From the NCBI GenBank assembly GCA_030407315.1, contig JALQPE010001719.1, forward strand, positions 124,001-188,000: DNA of 64,000 bases. The letters run 5' to 3'. Under the pieces are notes generated by a model. That model searched no databases. It was not told the DNA's origin and worked only from the letters and a program-made list of their open reading frames with translations. This DNA comes from Asparagopsis taxiformis. Lineage: Eukaryota > Rhodophyta > Florideophyceae > Bonnemaisoniales > Bonnemaisoniaceae. Made by a program: the position numbers and the translations under genes. This document shows positions 26,569 through 37,689 of the stretch, in pieces (position 1 is the stretch's first letter; the number at the start of each line of letters is the position of its first letter).

Positions 26569-29500
26569 ATGGGTGTTCCCAAATTCTACCGCTTCGTCAG
26601 CGAGCGCTACCCGCTCATAAACACCAAGCTGCAACAGGGCGTCGCTCCCGCGATCGATTACCTCTACCTTGATATGAACGGCATTATTCACAATTGCACC
26701 CGCGCCACACCCGGGAACGGCGGAATTGATACGCGCAGATACTCCGAGACGCTGCCGATGGCAAAGTCTGAAGATGCCATCTTCCTCGACGTGTTTAAAT
26801 ACATTGATAATCTCGTCGCGATGGTTCCACCCCGAAAGCTCCTGTACATGGCGATTGACGGCGTCGCCCCGCGCGCGAAAATGAACCAGCAGCGCTCGAG
26901 GAGGTTCCGCTCCGCGAAGGAGCGACTCGACGAGCATAATCGTCGCGTTGAAGAAGATCCGATGTATGCTGCCGCACAACTTGAGCCCTTTGATTCGAAT
27001 TGTATCACCCCAGGCACCCCCTTTATGCAAAGACTTACAGAGGTGTTGAAATACTATGTCGCCAAGAAGATTTCTGAGGATTCTCTCTGGTCCAACATTA
27101 GCGTCATTTTGTCAGGCGCTGAAACTCCGGGTGAGGGCGAACACAAGATTATGGAATACATCCGAGCTGTGCGTGAAACAGGCAAGTTGTCCCCGAACAC
27201 CAGGCATTGCGTGTATGGATTGGATGCGGATTTAATTATGCTTGGACTTGTGACGCATGAGCCGCATTTCTTCCTTCTGCGCGAGAAAGTCGACTTTGGA
27301 GCATATTGGAAGAAGAAAGGAGGCCCACGAATAGCAACGTCCCTGGACACAACTGTGTTTGGCCAATTTGAATTGCTTTCTATTGGTGTTCTTCGAGAAT
27401 ATCTCGTACTTGAGTTGGGCGCGGATGGGAATTCGGAACTGCCATTTTTCGATGTGGAACGTATTGCAGATGACTTTGTGTTCATATTAATGCTTATAGG
27501 AAATGACTTTTTACCTCACCTTCCAATGCTTGATATTGCAGACGGAACTCTGCATGTATTGCTCCATTTGTACAAACGGCTACTTCCCATTCTAGGTGGT
27601 TATCTCACTGAGGAGGGAAAGATTTGCCCCGAACGACTTGAATATTTTCTAGCCAAGCTAGGAATGTTGGAAAAACGCGTCCTCCGCCATCGCTTAGAGA
27701 TGGAGGAAAGTGCAAAACAAAATAGGGGTGCAAGGCGAGGTGCCAAGAACACTGCTTTGTCAAATGTTGACTTGGATGACGTGTTTGCGCTTAAGAAATT
27801 GAACGGTACCATAGTTCATGCTGCACTAACCTCCAAAGCAATGATGCAAGAGGCTAGAGCATGTCGGGAACTTGTGAATGATACAGAGCTCTTGGATATG
27901 AAACGTCGGTATTATTCTCAAAAGCTGGAAATGAAGTCGGATGACTACAGAGCCAATGAGCTAAAGGAGCTATGTCGTAGTTATGTGCAAGGAATTATGT
28001 GGACGTTGAAGTACTATACTGAAGGATGCCAGTATTGGAGATGGTTCTACCCCTATCACTATGCACCCTTCGCCTCTGATATCACAGATCTAGTGGTTGA
28101 AGTCGCGGCTGCCGAGAAAGGTTTTGTTAAGGATAAACCTTTCCGCCCTTTTGACCAACTCGTGTCTGTGTTGCCGCCCATATCCTCTTGGTGTCTGCCC
28201 AAGCCATTTCAGTGGCTAATGACAAATCCTACTAGTCCGATTTGTGACCAGTTCCCAGATAATTTTGAGACAGATATGAATGGCAAACGCAATGATTGGG
28301 AAGCCGTTGTGCTTCTGCCCTTTGTGGACGAAACTCAACTCCTAAAAGCAATTGATGGCATTCCTGATAGGAACCTGACACACAGTGAGCTGCAACGAAA
28401 CATACATGGGCCAGCACATGTGTATAACCTTGATGATAGTGGTCATGAAGAAATGTTGCCGTCACCGTTTGGTTCCAGAATGCCATCATTCATGAACAGA
28501 ACAAAGTGTACGCAGCTAGTGCTTCCCAAACTTGAGCACGGGCATCCCTTCAAAGCACGCGTACTTAGCGGCACACAAAAACCAAGTTTACAGTCAGACC
28601 TTCCCTCGTTGAGTTTTCTTCCCCATCAAAGTCGTCTGGACCGAATTGGGGTAAACATTTTCGGGTCTCCAAGTAAATCGGAGTCGGTGGTGCTTGTCAT
28701 GAATCGCAAGGGCGACAAAGACGGGAGCAAGTCGCGTGAAAATGGGCTGCAAATGGAAAAGATTTCGGACTTGGAGAGGAGGGGGGTGTCTGTTCACAGT
28801 ACTGTTTGGTTTGGTTATCCGTGGCAAAGAGCAGGGCATGTGAATATTATATGTGATGAATCGCAAACCAAGAGCAGAGATCAGGCTTCGCAAGCGCATG
28901 AAGTCAAGTCGAGAAGCACAGATAAAAATGCTTTCAACTCGGAAAGGGCAGTTGTTCTATCGGCGTTGAGTGTGAAAAACGGCATTGAAATTGAGTCACC
29001 GTCAGCACTCGTTTCTGTCGAAGCAGAGATCGAGCAAGCTACGGGGGCAAAGGAAGACGATAGTGCGAGCGGAACTTACCTGTCTCAGTTTGTACATAGT
29101 CGAAAGGTACAGCACAAGCAAGTGCAAGGAGATGAAACAAGCAATGTTAACATAGGACAAAGTGTTATGTACATCGGTCATGGCGCCTACCATGGACATG
29201 TGGGGAAGGTGGTGCCGAATTTGAGAAGTCAAGATATGGTTCGGGTGCAATTCGATTGGCCGGTCAGTGCTGCTCGAGAGCCTGCATTTGGGTATCGAGT
29301 AGTATCGTTGGCGGGATCGCAGCGGTGGATGACAATCAATCGACTTGCACACAGTGTGGGAATGAGCGTTGCAGTTGTGGACGCATTCCTAGGCTCGGTT
29401 AGGGTAAGACTGAGCTCGTCCAAGGACGAAATGGACGTTGGTCTTGGAATCAAGTATGTGAGCCGAGGGTTATGCATCCCTGGGTACGCTCGAAAGGACG

Positions 29501-30687
29501 AAAGGGATACGTTTTTGTTCTCTGAGAAGAGCGCCAGCATGCTGACGCAGTATCAGAGTGCATTCCCGGACTTATTTAAGGCAGTCGAGAAGCTTCGAAT
29601 GGATGAGGCGAACAGTGGTGGTGGACGAGGCCGGGGAAACGCGGTGTACAGTTCGAAGGAAGTATTTGGAAAGAGTAAGAAATCGGACGAGGCGGCCAAG
29701 GCGGCATCTACATGGTTATCTGTACAGGAAATTGCAGGACTTCCTTTGGTGTCCGCAAATGCAAGTGTATTATCTAAAGAAACAATTGGCGAACTTGAGA
29801 AGCATCGAGATATCGCAATCAGTCTACAGAAGGAATACCGATCGAGTTTAGGAAAGGTGGACGGCCAACGGATAACCAAGGAGGTTGTAAGCGGTCAACT
29901 CTTGGTTGGCACGGAGGGAACGATGGCGACAAGCAATCGAGCTTTGAACCGTCCGCAAGGAATTGGACTGGTCAGTGCGGACGGGCAGGGGATACGACTG
30001 GGAGACCGTGTGGCGAACCGAATCGCTCAGGGCGGAATCCCATTTGGACTACGCGGCACAGTGGTAGGCATCCACAAGCAGGAGAAGGAAGCTGGCAGCG
30101 CACTGATCGAAGTGGTGTTTGACGAAGGGTTTATCGGAGGTGGCGAACTGAACGGACGGTGCAATCACGGGCGTGGCAAAGCAATCGAGGCGGACAGCGT
30201 TGTTATTCTACGGCCGGATCGGGAGAATCAATACTACACAAGGAACTATGCACGAGTGGCGGCACAGTTAACGCAGGCGAATCGGGGGCGGACGGGACAG
30301 AAAGTAGCGTCGAAACAGGGCGCTGTATCGGAAGCAGCAGTCGCATCGTACGCGGACGCTGTGCGCGGTAAAGCAGAAGTGAAAACAAACGGAGCGACGA
30401 CCGTGGCGAAGAATGAGACGGTGACGCTGCCGTTGCCGACGTTTGCGGCGGGCAAACGGGGCAGAAAATCCAATGCAAAGACAAACGAGAGTGAGGGGAA
30501 GGGCGAGCGGGACAGGGAGGCGGAGAAATTGTCGAGAATGCTGAAGAAGGAACTTGGAATCGGATGGGAAAATGGTGGCGGTGATGGACAAACTACTCCG
30601 GATGTTTGGGTTGAAGGTGCGGTCGACAGCGATTTCGATGCGCTCTGGAAATGTTTGGAAACGGAGTGCCGCAGAGGTCGCGCGTAG
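26569..30687 (+). CDS. XRN1-type 5'-3' exoribonuclease
   Basis: The single-exon protein has 1372 residues. The N-terminal nuclease half is intact: MGVPKFYRFVSERYP at the start, DMNGIIHNC near 35, AIDGVAPRAKMNQQRSRRF near 103, LSGAETPGEGEHKIMEYIR near 180 and YGLDADLIMLGL near 214, which carry the acidic metal ligands. The second conserved region includes NDFLPHLPMLDI and GCQYWRWFYPYHYAPFASD. The C-terminal half has XRN1-like SH3/tudor-type beta segments (GQSVMYIGHGAYHGHVGKV, LGDRVANRI) and a charged end. The absence of a zinc knuckle and this long C-terminus favour cytoplasmic XRN1, which degrades decapped mRNA, over nuclear XRN2/RAT1. Confidence 0.93.
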   Translation: MGVPKFYRFVSERYPLINTKLQQGVAPAIDYLYLDMNGIIHNCTRATPGNGGIDTRRYSETLPMAKSEDAIFLDVFKYIDNLVAMVPPRKLLYMAIDGVAPRAKMNQQRSRRFRSAKERLDEHNRRVEEDPMYAAAQLEPFDSNCITPGTPFMQRLTEVLKYYVAKKISEDSLWSNISVILSGAETPGEGEHKIMEYIRAVRETGKLSPNTRHCVYGLDADLIMLGLVTHEPHFFLLREKVDFGAYWKKKGGPRIATSLDTTVFGQFELLSIGVLREYLVLELGADGNSELPFFDVERIADDFVFILMLIGNDFLPHLPMLDIADGTLHVLLHLYKRLLPILGGYLTEEGKICPERLEYFLAKLGMLEKRVLRHRLEMEESAKQNRGARRGAKNTALSNVDLDDVFALKKLNGTIVHAALTSKAMMQEARACRELVNDTELLDMKRRYYSQKLEMKSDDYRANELKELCRSYVQGIMWTLKYYTEGCQYWRWFYPYHYAPFASDITDLVVEVAAAEKGFVKDKPFRPFDQLVSVLPPISSWCLPKPFQWLMTNPTSPICDQFPDNFETDMNGKRNDWEAVVLLPFVDETQLLKAIDGIPDRNLTHSELQRNIHGPAHVYNLDDSGHEEMLPSPFGSRMPSFMNRTKCTQLVLPKLEHGHPFKARVLSGTQKPSLQSDLPSLSFLPHQSRLDRIGVNIFGSPSKSESVVLVMNRKGDKDGSKSRENGLQMEKISDLERRGVSVHSTVWFGYPWQRAGHVNIICDESQTKSRDQASQAHEVKSRSTDKNAFNSERAVVLSALSVKNGIEIESPSALVSVEAEIEQATGAKEDDSASGTYLSQFVHSRKVQHKQVQGDETSNVNIGQSVMYIGHGAYHGHVGKVVPNLRSQDMVRVQFDWPVSAAREPAFGYRVVSLAGSQRWMTINRLAHSVGMSVAVVDAFLGSVRVRLSSSKDEMDVGLGIKYVSRGLCIPGYARKDERDTFLFSEKSASMLTQYQSAFPDLFKAVEKLRMDEANSGGGRGRGNAVYSSKEVFGKSKKSDEAAKAASTWLSVQEIAGLPLVSANASVLSKETIGELEKHRDIAISLQKEYRSSLGKVDGQRITKEVVSGQLLVGTEGTMATSNRALNRPQGIGLVSADGQGIRLGDRVANRIAQGGIPFGLRGTVVGIHKQEKEAGSALIEVVFDEGFIGGGELNGRCNHGRGKAIEADSVVILRPDRENQYYTRNYARVAAQLTQANRGRTGQKVASKQGAVSEAAVASYADAVRGKAEVKTNGATTVAKNETVTLPLPTFAAGKRGRKSNAKTNESEGKGERDREAEKLSRMLKKELGIGWENGGGDGQTTPDVWVEGAVDSDFDALWKCLETECRRGRA

Positions 30688-31074
30688 AAGTGGTGCGAAA
30701 GTTGGCGTTACATTAATAAATGATCTTACATTTCAACGCCTTTTCATTGGACGATCTTTATATGCAACACGCATCATACCATACTTCCATTACACCGGCG
30801 CTACGCAACCTTGCATGTTGCCGTCCGTTGATCTCGTTGCCTCTCAACCTCCTTCGTGCATTGTTCAACGCGAAGACAGCAACAATCGTGGCATGTCTAC
30901 GCAAACCAACATATATCGGTAATCAATGCCGTCCCGATGACACAGCCCACAACCGCATCCACGATGCATACAAAAATACTTCCGTCGCGCATAACCTGAC
31001 TTCTATATCAACCGTCAGCAAACCGCCTCCGCCTCACCATCCGCGTCCACACCCTTCCCATCGGCCACCCAAAC
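30688..31074. other. Intergenic region between XRN1 and paralog A
   Basis: These 387 bp contain the XRN1 3' end and a C/A-rich, G-poor leader before paralog A (about 31000-31074). Nothing else is seen. Confidence 0.45.
30715..30720 (+). terminator. Candidate polyadenylation signal of XRN1
   Basis: An AATAAA occurs 28 nt after the XRN1 stop codon. Most other genes here lack a clear AATAAA, so its use is uncertain. Confidence 0.35.
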
Positions 31075-32476
31075 ATGTCTGTGCAATCTGAACGGACCGA
31101 ACGAACATTCTTCTCACCAGCACATGCGATTTCCGTCAAAGTGCCCAAGAGCGCTCTGCGCGGCTCGCTGGACACCGGGCTATTGAAGAAGGACATATTC
31201 GCGCAAAACCTGCCGATCCGTATAAATAAACGCGTCATCGTCGAAGCCTCAGAAGCGGGCACCAATGACTCTATTTTCTTTGCCCCCGAAGCGCCCACCG
31301 TCGATATCAGCAAGTCGCGCGTCACGCCCACACAGTACATCAAAGCACGCCCATGCGATCACGACGACATCGTCTACTCGGATGAGGACTTTGAAATCTC
31401 CTTCGTTGGCATGAGTATCACTCCGCACGATCGCTTCGGTGGTAATGATATTCTGCTCTGCTCGCTCGCGAAAACCGATGAGCCGGAGGCCAACATGTCT
31501 CAGGACAGACCTGTGGAACCGCTCGGAAATGCGCAGACGATTTCGAATGTGTCTGTTGTGTCGGAAGAATCGTCGGCAACGATGTCTGTCGCGGAGAAGC
31601 AGAAGCTTGATAAAGAGATGAAACTGCAGAAATCTCTGGATAATTTGCCGCTTTCGCTGCAGCTCGGTCGTAGAGACATCCCGTTTATACATTATGATCC
31701 CGTGATTGACGGACATGATATTGGCAAGAAACCAGACACTTTTGTGCCCATTCCGGGCACTAAGAGGTTGTATAAACAACGACGACATGATGGTAGCAAG
31801 CAGCGCACTAACACGGAATTTGTTCGGTTTACAGTTATGGAGATCGACAGTTTGAGCGATGAACAGCTGCAGGCTGTTCGCGATATCGAGGAGATTACCG
31901 TGTCGGTTTCCAAAGCCGCAGCGACCATTCCCTACCTCAAGGTTGTGTCGTGGATGCTCAAGGTTGCAAACTCGCTTGGAAAAGCAGCCTTGAAGAAGGT
32001 CGCGTCACCGGATCATGTCATGTCGGAGGACGTGAAATTCCAGATTGCGAAGCGCAATACGCCGCATCAAAGTCAAGAATATGGCAATTATCTTAGGGTA
32101 AGTGCTGCACTTTTCTTCCGTCGTTTCCATTTGTATTATCCTGATTTCTAACATGACATTGCTTTGTGTTGGACTGGATTAGTACGGATATTATTACTTT
32201 CTGAGTGACAAAATTGATGCGAAACTGTACGTGCAAACAGGCGCCTCCTCGCAGGCGGCGCCACTGTTGATGAAGCGGCAGGGATACAAAGCCAATTTGG
32301 CAAAGATGAACGAGAAGGAATATTTCGTTCTGACAGGCGTGAGCTACGTGGCTATCAAGGTTTCACGCGGCTGTTCAGAGGTTCAAGATGACAGAGGGGA
32401 GATGTTGCAAATGCATCGGGTACGTCTTGCGGAACTGCTTGCAAAGTATAAAGCAAGGGAAGCAGATGAAGTTTAG
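31075..32476 (+). CDS. Unrecognised protein, paralog A, two exons
   Basis: Exons 31075-32097 and 32183-32476 give 438 residues. I do not recognise the family. The gene is closely related to the one at 35787-37166. Shared blocks are an N-terminal beta-rich part ending in FEISFVGMSITPHDRFGGND, a central PFIHYDPVIDGHDIG with PDTFVPIPGTKRLYKQR, a helical stretch (SDEQLQAVRDIEEITVSVSK, then IPYLKVVSWMLKVANSLGK), and a C-terminal beta-rich part with DAKLYVQTGASS and NEKEYFVLTGVSYVAIKV. A Ser/Glu-rich linker separates the first and second parts. No signal peptide, membrane helix or enzyme motif is visible. The splice is supported by paralog B, which reads straight through the same point. Confidence 0.8.
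32098..32182 (+). other. Intron of paralog A (85 nt)
   Basis: The donor is GTAAGT, the acceptor TTAG and CTAAC is at 32148-32152. It interrupts the conserved EYGNYLR/YGYYYFL junction between codons; paralog B has the same residues uninterrupted. Confidence 0.9.
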
Positions 32477-35400
32477 AAGTAGTGTGGTCGAGAGAGCTGC
32501 GTAGAAACGTTGCTTCTAGCTAGCGGCGGATTGGTTCTTTAAGGGTCTATGACTTGTATGTTTGCGTTGATGTAGTAAAACATGTGTGCCAAGACAGGTC
32601 TCCTACGGGAGAATGATTGTCATACCGGGGGGGCAATGTGGGCTAACCTAATACAGAGGTACGGATCCGTAACTGTATCTCTGTTACCGGAATGCTATTG
32701 TGGCGTAGCATTGTCTGTGCACTTCGCATGTCAAATCGTATTCTGCATTATTTTTGTCAATTTACCTATTATGGGCCTTGTCCCATAAAAGTATCGCAAT
32801 GAATGGGCATTGATGGCATAGCCATATGATTGCACTGCAGCTACGTGGCATGCTATATGTCTGTAGAATTAGCATGCAACAACTCATTTTTGATCTCCAG
32901 TTGATTGAGGCGCACCATTTAGTTTACATGTATCGACGGCAACTTGGCACAGAGGATGTGAGTAGAGCATGAATTCTAGCCCTAGCAGACCATTTTCTAC
33001 GAAGAATATGGGCTTTGATCTCTCTTCACGGCGGATCTCTCAACAATTTCGGTGCGAGATGGAATTCGGAGCTGAGAGTTTCATGAGTAATTTACAAACA
33101 AATTCCGAGAGGTCAGATGAAAACTTGCTCATGTTATCGTATTTTTTCGGAAACACCTCTTTTCCCGAGTGGAACACCATATAGGAATCATTCCAACTTG
33201 TGTCCATCGACCGTTGGAAACAATTCTTGAATGGACTGTTAGGTCGCGTCAAGGTCTTTGAGATAATCTGACTCTACGTGTCCCAAATTACTTTCGTGAA
33301 TTTGAAAGATGTCATAATGCGCCTTATTCATGTACTTCATTGTCGACTGTAGTTATGTCGGCATATTCTTCGTTGTATTGAACAAGTAAGAAGCATGTTT
33401 TGTTTCCTGCAAGTTGGGAAGACACTTCATTCTTGTCTCACATCTATTCCATCCGTGTACAGTTGAAATTTCTGTAGCCTGGAGTTGTCATTGTCTTCGT
33501 ATGATAGAATGGATGACAAGGATAAGAAATGTTCAGCTCATTCGTGTTGTTTCCGTGATATTATGGAGAAAATCAATGTCGTGTGATTATAGCATATACA
33601 TAGCAGAGTCGGTGAACACAAGAAATCGACAAGTTTCGGTAATCGGTCATCAGAAATGTTGCTGTTATGATTGTCGCCCGTGGTACCGTACTACGTTAGA
33701 GTTTCTCGCAAGAGGGGCACTGTATGCACCGGAATGTCTGAGGGAACAAAGGAATGTGAAACAGTTGCCATTGGCATAGCTGGTCTCATTCTCATAGCCA
33801 ATATGTGATGGACGCAGAGCCATGAGAGCAGTAAGGCATAGATTATAGATTCATTACGGCATGTTGGAAAATATCTAAACTGGGTATCTCGAATAGTCTC
33901 ATTTTATGTGAAGTGTCAGAGTAGGCGAGCGCGTTGCAGAAAATAGAAAGAATAGTAAGAAATAGATGCACTTGAGAGCATAATCATCAACGGCATTTGT
34001 TTTCTACTATGATCCAAGGCGCAATGTTGCGTTTGAGATCTGCATAGGTGCTGAAACGAAGGCTCAGACTGATTCAGTTAATTCATGGAGAAAAGTAGCA
34101 CAGGAGAGATGGGCTCTGTAATGGAGCAGATATTCTAGCATTTCTCTCTGTGAGCTCTTCCGCATACAAGCATCGTATGTTGTTTGTCCTGATGGAGATC
34201 AGAATAGTATGCACAGAATAGTAGAAATGAATGACTGGAGAGCTAGGTTTGGTGATATCGATGCATGCCAGCTTTTGATGATGATGATGCGGTCATCGAT
34301 ATACAGCGGTAAAAAAATGGACACCTAGAGGGTTTCTCTGCGTACGAAACTGTGATTGATGGATGTTAGGTGAATTTTTTTTGACAGATATCTTGTCTCG
34401 TTGGACGTCTGGTACAAGAGGTTTGTAATGCACATATCTGCAGCGTGGAAACTATTGTAATGAGGAACTCCCAACTTGCTGATGTGTCTCCCCGTTTGTC
34501 AAGGATATGCATTTGTGCCACTCATAAGGGTAGGTTCCCAGACGGAGAATCTGCGGTAACAGAAAGTGCAGGGCGGTGTGGTATGCTACGGGAAAGAATT
34601 TCAGATACAAACCATCATTGTATTGAGGCTATGATTGGCGAAGACGTTGTAGTAATGGACGAAAAGAAGTTTTTGGGGGCAAATACGGGTAGGGAAGAAT
34701 GGCACGAGTGGAATGAGAGTAACCAATGATGCGGTTTGAAAAACAAATGGAAATCTAAGAACGCTTCCTCACGCACATCAAAGGGGGGAGGTCAATGACG
34801 ACAAAGGGCCGGATGATTGCATATGACACGTGTCCTTTGTAGCAATAACAATTTGTCATCATGCCAGTATAGATCATTTTGATAATTTATCGTTTGTTTT
34901 TGAGGTCGCAGTCGTCCATTCAAGTGTTGGTCTTGGTGAGGTTTCTACGCTATACGAGATCAGCGGCTTGGAAATCGACAAGACCATCATGGCGAGCGCT
35001 AGAACGATTTGATTCGCATCGGTGTATTGTCTCTCAGACGAGAAGCAGCAGTTAAAAATAATATACGAGGAATGGCTCACCGGTGAAGCTGGAATATGTG
35101 ATCGTTGTAATGGCATGGGCGGAAGCATATGAGTGCCAATGCAAGTTGCAACATATTTGCTTCATTCGGTGTGCGGAACGGAGTCGGTGAGCGCAGTCGT
35201 ATCGAAAAAAACCTTTGGTGGGTGGCATGCCGCACGATGGTCACTGCATATTTTATAACAAAAAAAGCTACATTCCAAGCAGGCAAATCTGACGTATTGG
35301 CTGACCGATGATGCAAATATGACTATGGCCATTACTGTTCACATGGCCTTACTGCCCCCCTCGGTCATTTATGAAAGCGAGGCTATCCCGCCGCCGTTTC

Positions 35401-35786
35401 GTTGCGCCGCACATATTGCGTCCTCATACACGACGCCATTTGCCAATCTGCTCGGAAAAAGGATGAAGCAATAATCCACGCCAGCGTGCGCACATACACG
35501 CACAGTCTTTCTGGAACAGCTGTGCCGACACTGCACCACCGTGGCCTCCAATAACGCAATCTCGCCCTGTCAGACGATCATCGCAATAGCAAATCATCTG
35601 CCAGTTGAAAACCGTCAGTCACGCGATGCGTTACAAACCACCTAACCAAACCCAACACGCACAGTGTCAGAACAACCTGAGCCAATACCACACCATCATA
35701 CATCTCAAACAACCACCGCAACATCGATATATACCGTCCACCCAAACCAGTCCGCCACGTCCGCACGCCCCTACCCACCCACCGCA
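32477..35786. other. Gene-poor 3.3-kb stretch between the two paralogs
   Basis: This is the longest stretch without a supported gene. Open frames are short (under about 125 codons), on both strands, and without recognisable content. No transposase, terminal repeat, tRNA or rRNA was found by eye. A 9-bp inverted repeat near 34255-34302 flanks a short GAT run. The last 150 bp are the C/A-rich leader of paralog B with a weak TATATA near 35728. Confidence 0.45.
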
Positions 35787-37166
35787 ATGGCCTCGCTCAC
35801 GCGCATCTCGACGGCTGTTTCCTCGACGCTACGCGCGGTCGCTCCGCCGCCGGACGAGGCGGTGTCGCTCAAAGTGCCGGTAAGCGCTCTGCACGGCGCG
35901 CTGGACTCTGGGCTACGCAAGGGCACATTTCTGTCGCGTCATTCGCCAATAAAGCGCTCGCGCAGGGTATCCGTCGAGGCGGCGGAAGGCGGCACATCGG
36001 ACTCGATATTCTTCGCTCCGGAAGCGCCCAACGTGGACACGAGCAGCGTGCGCGCGACACCGACCCAATTCGTGAAGATCAACCCCGGCGATCACGCGGA
36101 CGTCGTGCGTCTCGGCGATGAATTCGAGGTCTCCTTCGTGGGCATGAGCATCACTCCGCATGACATGTTCGGTAATAACGACCTGTTGTTATGCTCCTTC
36201 ACGCGCGACGAACGCCTCGACTTTTTCTCCATGGACGATGCGGCGCCCACCAGCTCTAAAAGCTCCCCGATTTCGCGCGTCTCCGACGACGGCGAGCCCG
36301 ACCCGGGCGCACCATCGTCCCAGGAACAGCAGGAAAGACTGCGCGCGAAACGAACGCTCGATAATTTGCCGTCGACGCTGCGTGTCAATCCGGATGATGT
36401 GCCGTTTATTCATTATGATCCCGTTATTGATGGGCATGATGTGGGCGAAAAGCCGGATACTTTTGTTTCGATTCCTGGTACGAAGACGTTGTATAAGCAG
36501 AGATGCGCCGCGAATGACACTGGTATGGATAAGTCCCCGGCGGTGTTTGTCAGGTTTTCGGTTATGGAGGTGGATAAATTGAGCGATGAACAGCTGTCGG
36601 CGATTCGAAGTATCGAGAAAATTGCATTGTCGGTTGGGAAGGCTTCCGCGTCGATACCGTATCTTAAGATTGTGTCGTGGATGCTCAAGTTTGCGAATTT
36701 TCTTGGCCGGTCGGCGCTCAAAAAAGTGTCGACGCCGGATCATGTCATGTCGAAGGACTTTGAGTTTAAGATTGCGAACCAGGTGGATGATGCGGAGGAC
36801 AAGGTGGAGGGTGGGAGTGTGTCGATTGCTCATGATGAGTATGGTAATTATTTGAGGTATGGGTATTACTTTTTCCTCAACCAAAAGGTCGATGCGAAAT
36901 TGTACGTTCAGACGGGCTCTTCGTCGAATGCGGTACCGTTATTGTTGAGAAGATATCGATATAATCCGCGATTCGCCAAGGTGAATGAGAAGGAGTACTT
37001 TTCATTGACGGGTATTAGCTACGTCGTGATCAAAGTTACAAGGGGCACTACTCCCGTTCATGCCGATCGGAAGGAATTGATGGAACTACATCGCAAGCGT
37101 CTTGCCAGGTTGTTGGCCAAGTATAAAACGGAAGAGGAGAAAGTAGTTGAAAAGGAGCAGGTGTAA
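35787..37166 (+). CDS. Unrecognised protein, paralog B, single exon
   Basis: The protein has 459 residues in one open frame and shares all blocks of paralog A in the same order, including SDSIFFAPEAPNVD, FEVSFVGMSITPHDMFGNND, PFIHYDPVIDGHDVG, SIPYLKIVSWMLKFANFLG, YGNYLRYGYYFFL, DAKLYVQTGSSS and NEKEYFSLTGISYVVIKV. It has a longer N-terminus and a more acidic Ser-rich linker. Two beta-rich parts flank a helical middle; a C2- or PLAT-like fold for the first is only a guess. There is no signal peptide, so a cytosolic or nuclear place is likely. The lack of the intron found in paralog A means loss here or gain there. The ATG at 35787 has GCA before it. Confidence 0.82.
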   Translation: MASLTRISTAVSSTLRAVAPPPDEAVSLKVPVSALHGALDSGLRKGTFLSRHSPIKRSRRVSVEAAEGGTSDSIFFAPEAPNVDTSSVRATPTQFVKINPGDHADVVRLGDEFEVSFVGMSITPHDMFGNNDLLLCSFTRDERLDFFSMDDAAPTSSKSSPISRVSDDGEPDPGAPSSQEQQERLRAKRTLDNLPSTLRVNPDDVPFIHYDPVIDGHDVGEKPDTFVSIPGTKTLYKQRCAANDTGMDKSPAVFVRFSVMEVDKLSDEQLSAIRSIEKIALSVGKASASIPYLKIVSWMLKFANFLGRSALKKVSTPDHVMSKDFEFKIANQVDDAEDKVEGGSVSIAHDEYGNYLRYGYYFFLNQKVDAKLYVQTGSSSNAVPLLLRRYRYNPRFAKVNEKEYFSLTGISYVVIKVTRGTTPVHADRKELMELHRKRLARLLAKYKTEEEKVVEKEQV

Positions 37167-37689
37167 ATTTATCGAATTGGATCTCTGAGATGCAGAGGTA
37201 CTATGGTCTGATTTGTTGTAATTGGCCAATTATTATGTGCCAGTTGTGTACTCGCGTTTGATCTGGCCATGCGACGTGAACTCGCTGACGCAAGCCGTGG
37301 CCTCTTGTGTCTCTGGTGCTACCTCAACTGGTTTCCCATTAGCGTATCACAAGCCAACACTTGGTTCCCGAGCTTTGTACGCGCGACAAATGGGCTTCTT
37401 CGTTATCTTCGGTTTGAAAAAACATTTTGTTTGAAAGCTCGCTGCATGTCGAAAATGCACCGACATCTGCGATGATCTCAACCATATACACTAACTACAC
37501 ACGTCAAGTTGAAACGCATACGTATGCATCTCGTCAACACATCATCCAATCACACCGCCGTCTTGCTGGACAATATCTCACCGCATCAACCATGCAGCGA
37601 CACAAGACGCCAACCGTCACCATCACCCTGCCTCCATAAAAACATCCACAACAGCACCTCACCATGCATTACATGCGTTGTCAACCACC
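37167..37689. other. Intergenic region between paralog B and the secreted nuclease gene
   Basis: The 523 bp hold short frames only. The final 200 bp are C/A-rich and G-poor like other leaders here, with several short upstream ATGs. Confidence 0.45.

Noticed and set aside
32565..32660. Possible intron with CTAAC near 32643
   Set aside because: The nearest AG is only about 12 nt away and no flanking coding sequence could be joined.
34254..34302. Hairpin with a 9-bp stem around a GAT run
   Set aside because: A 9-bp inverted repeat within 50 bp is expected by chance in several kilobases; there is no supporting gene, terminator or repeat context.
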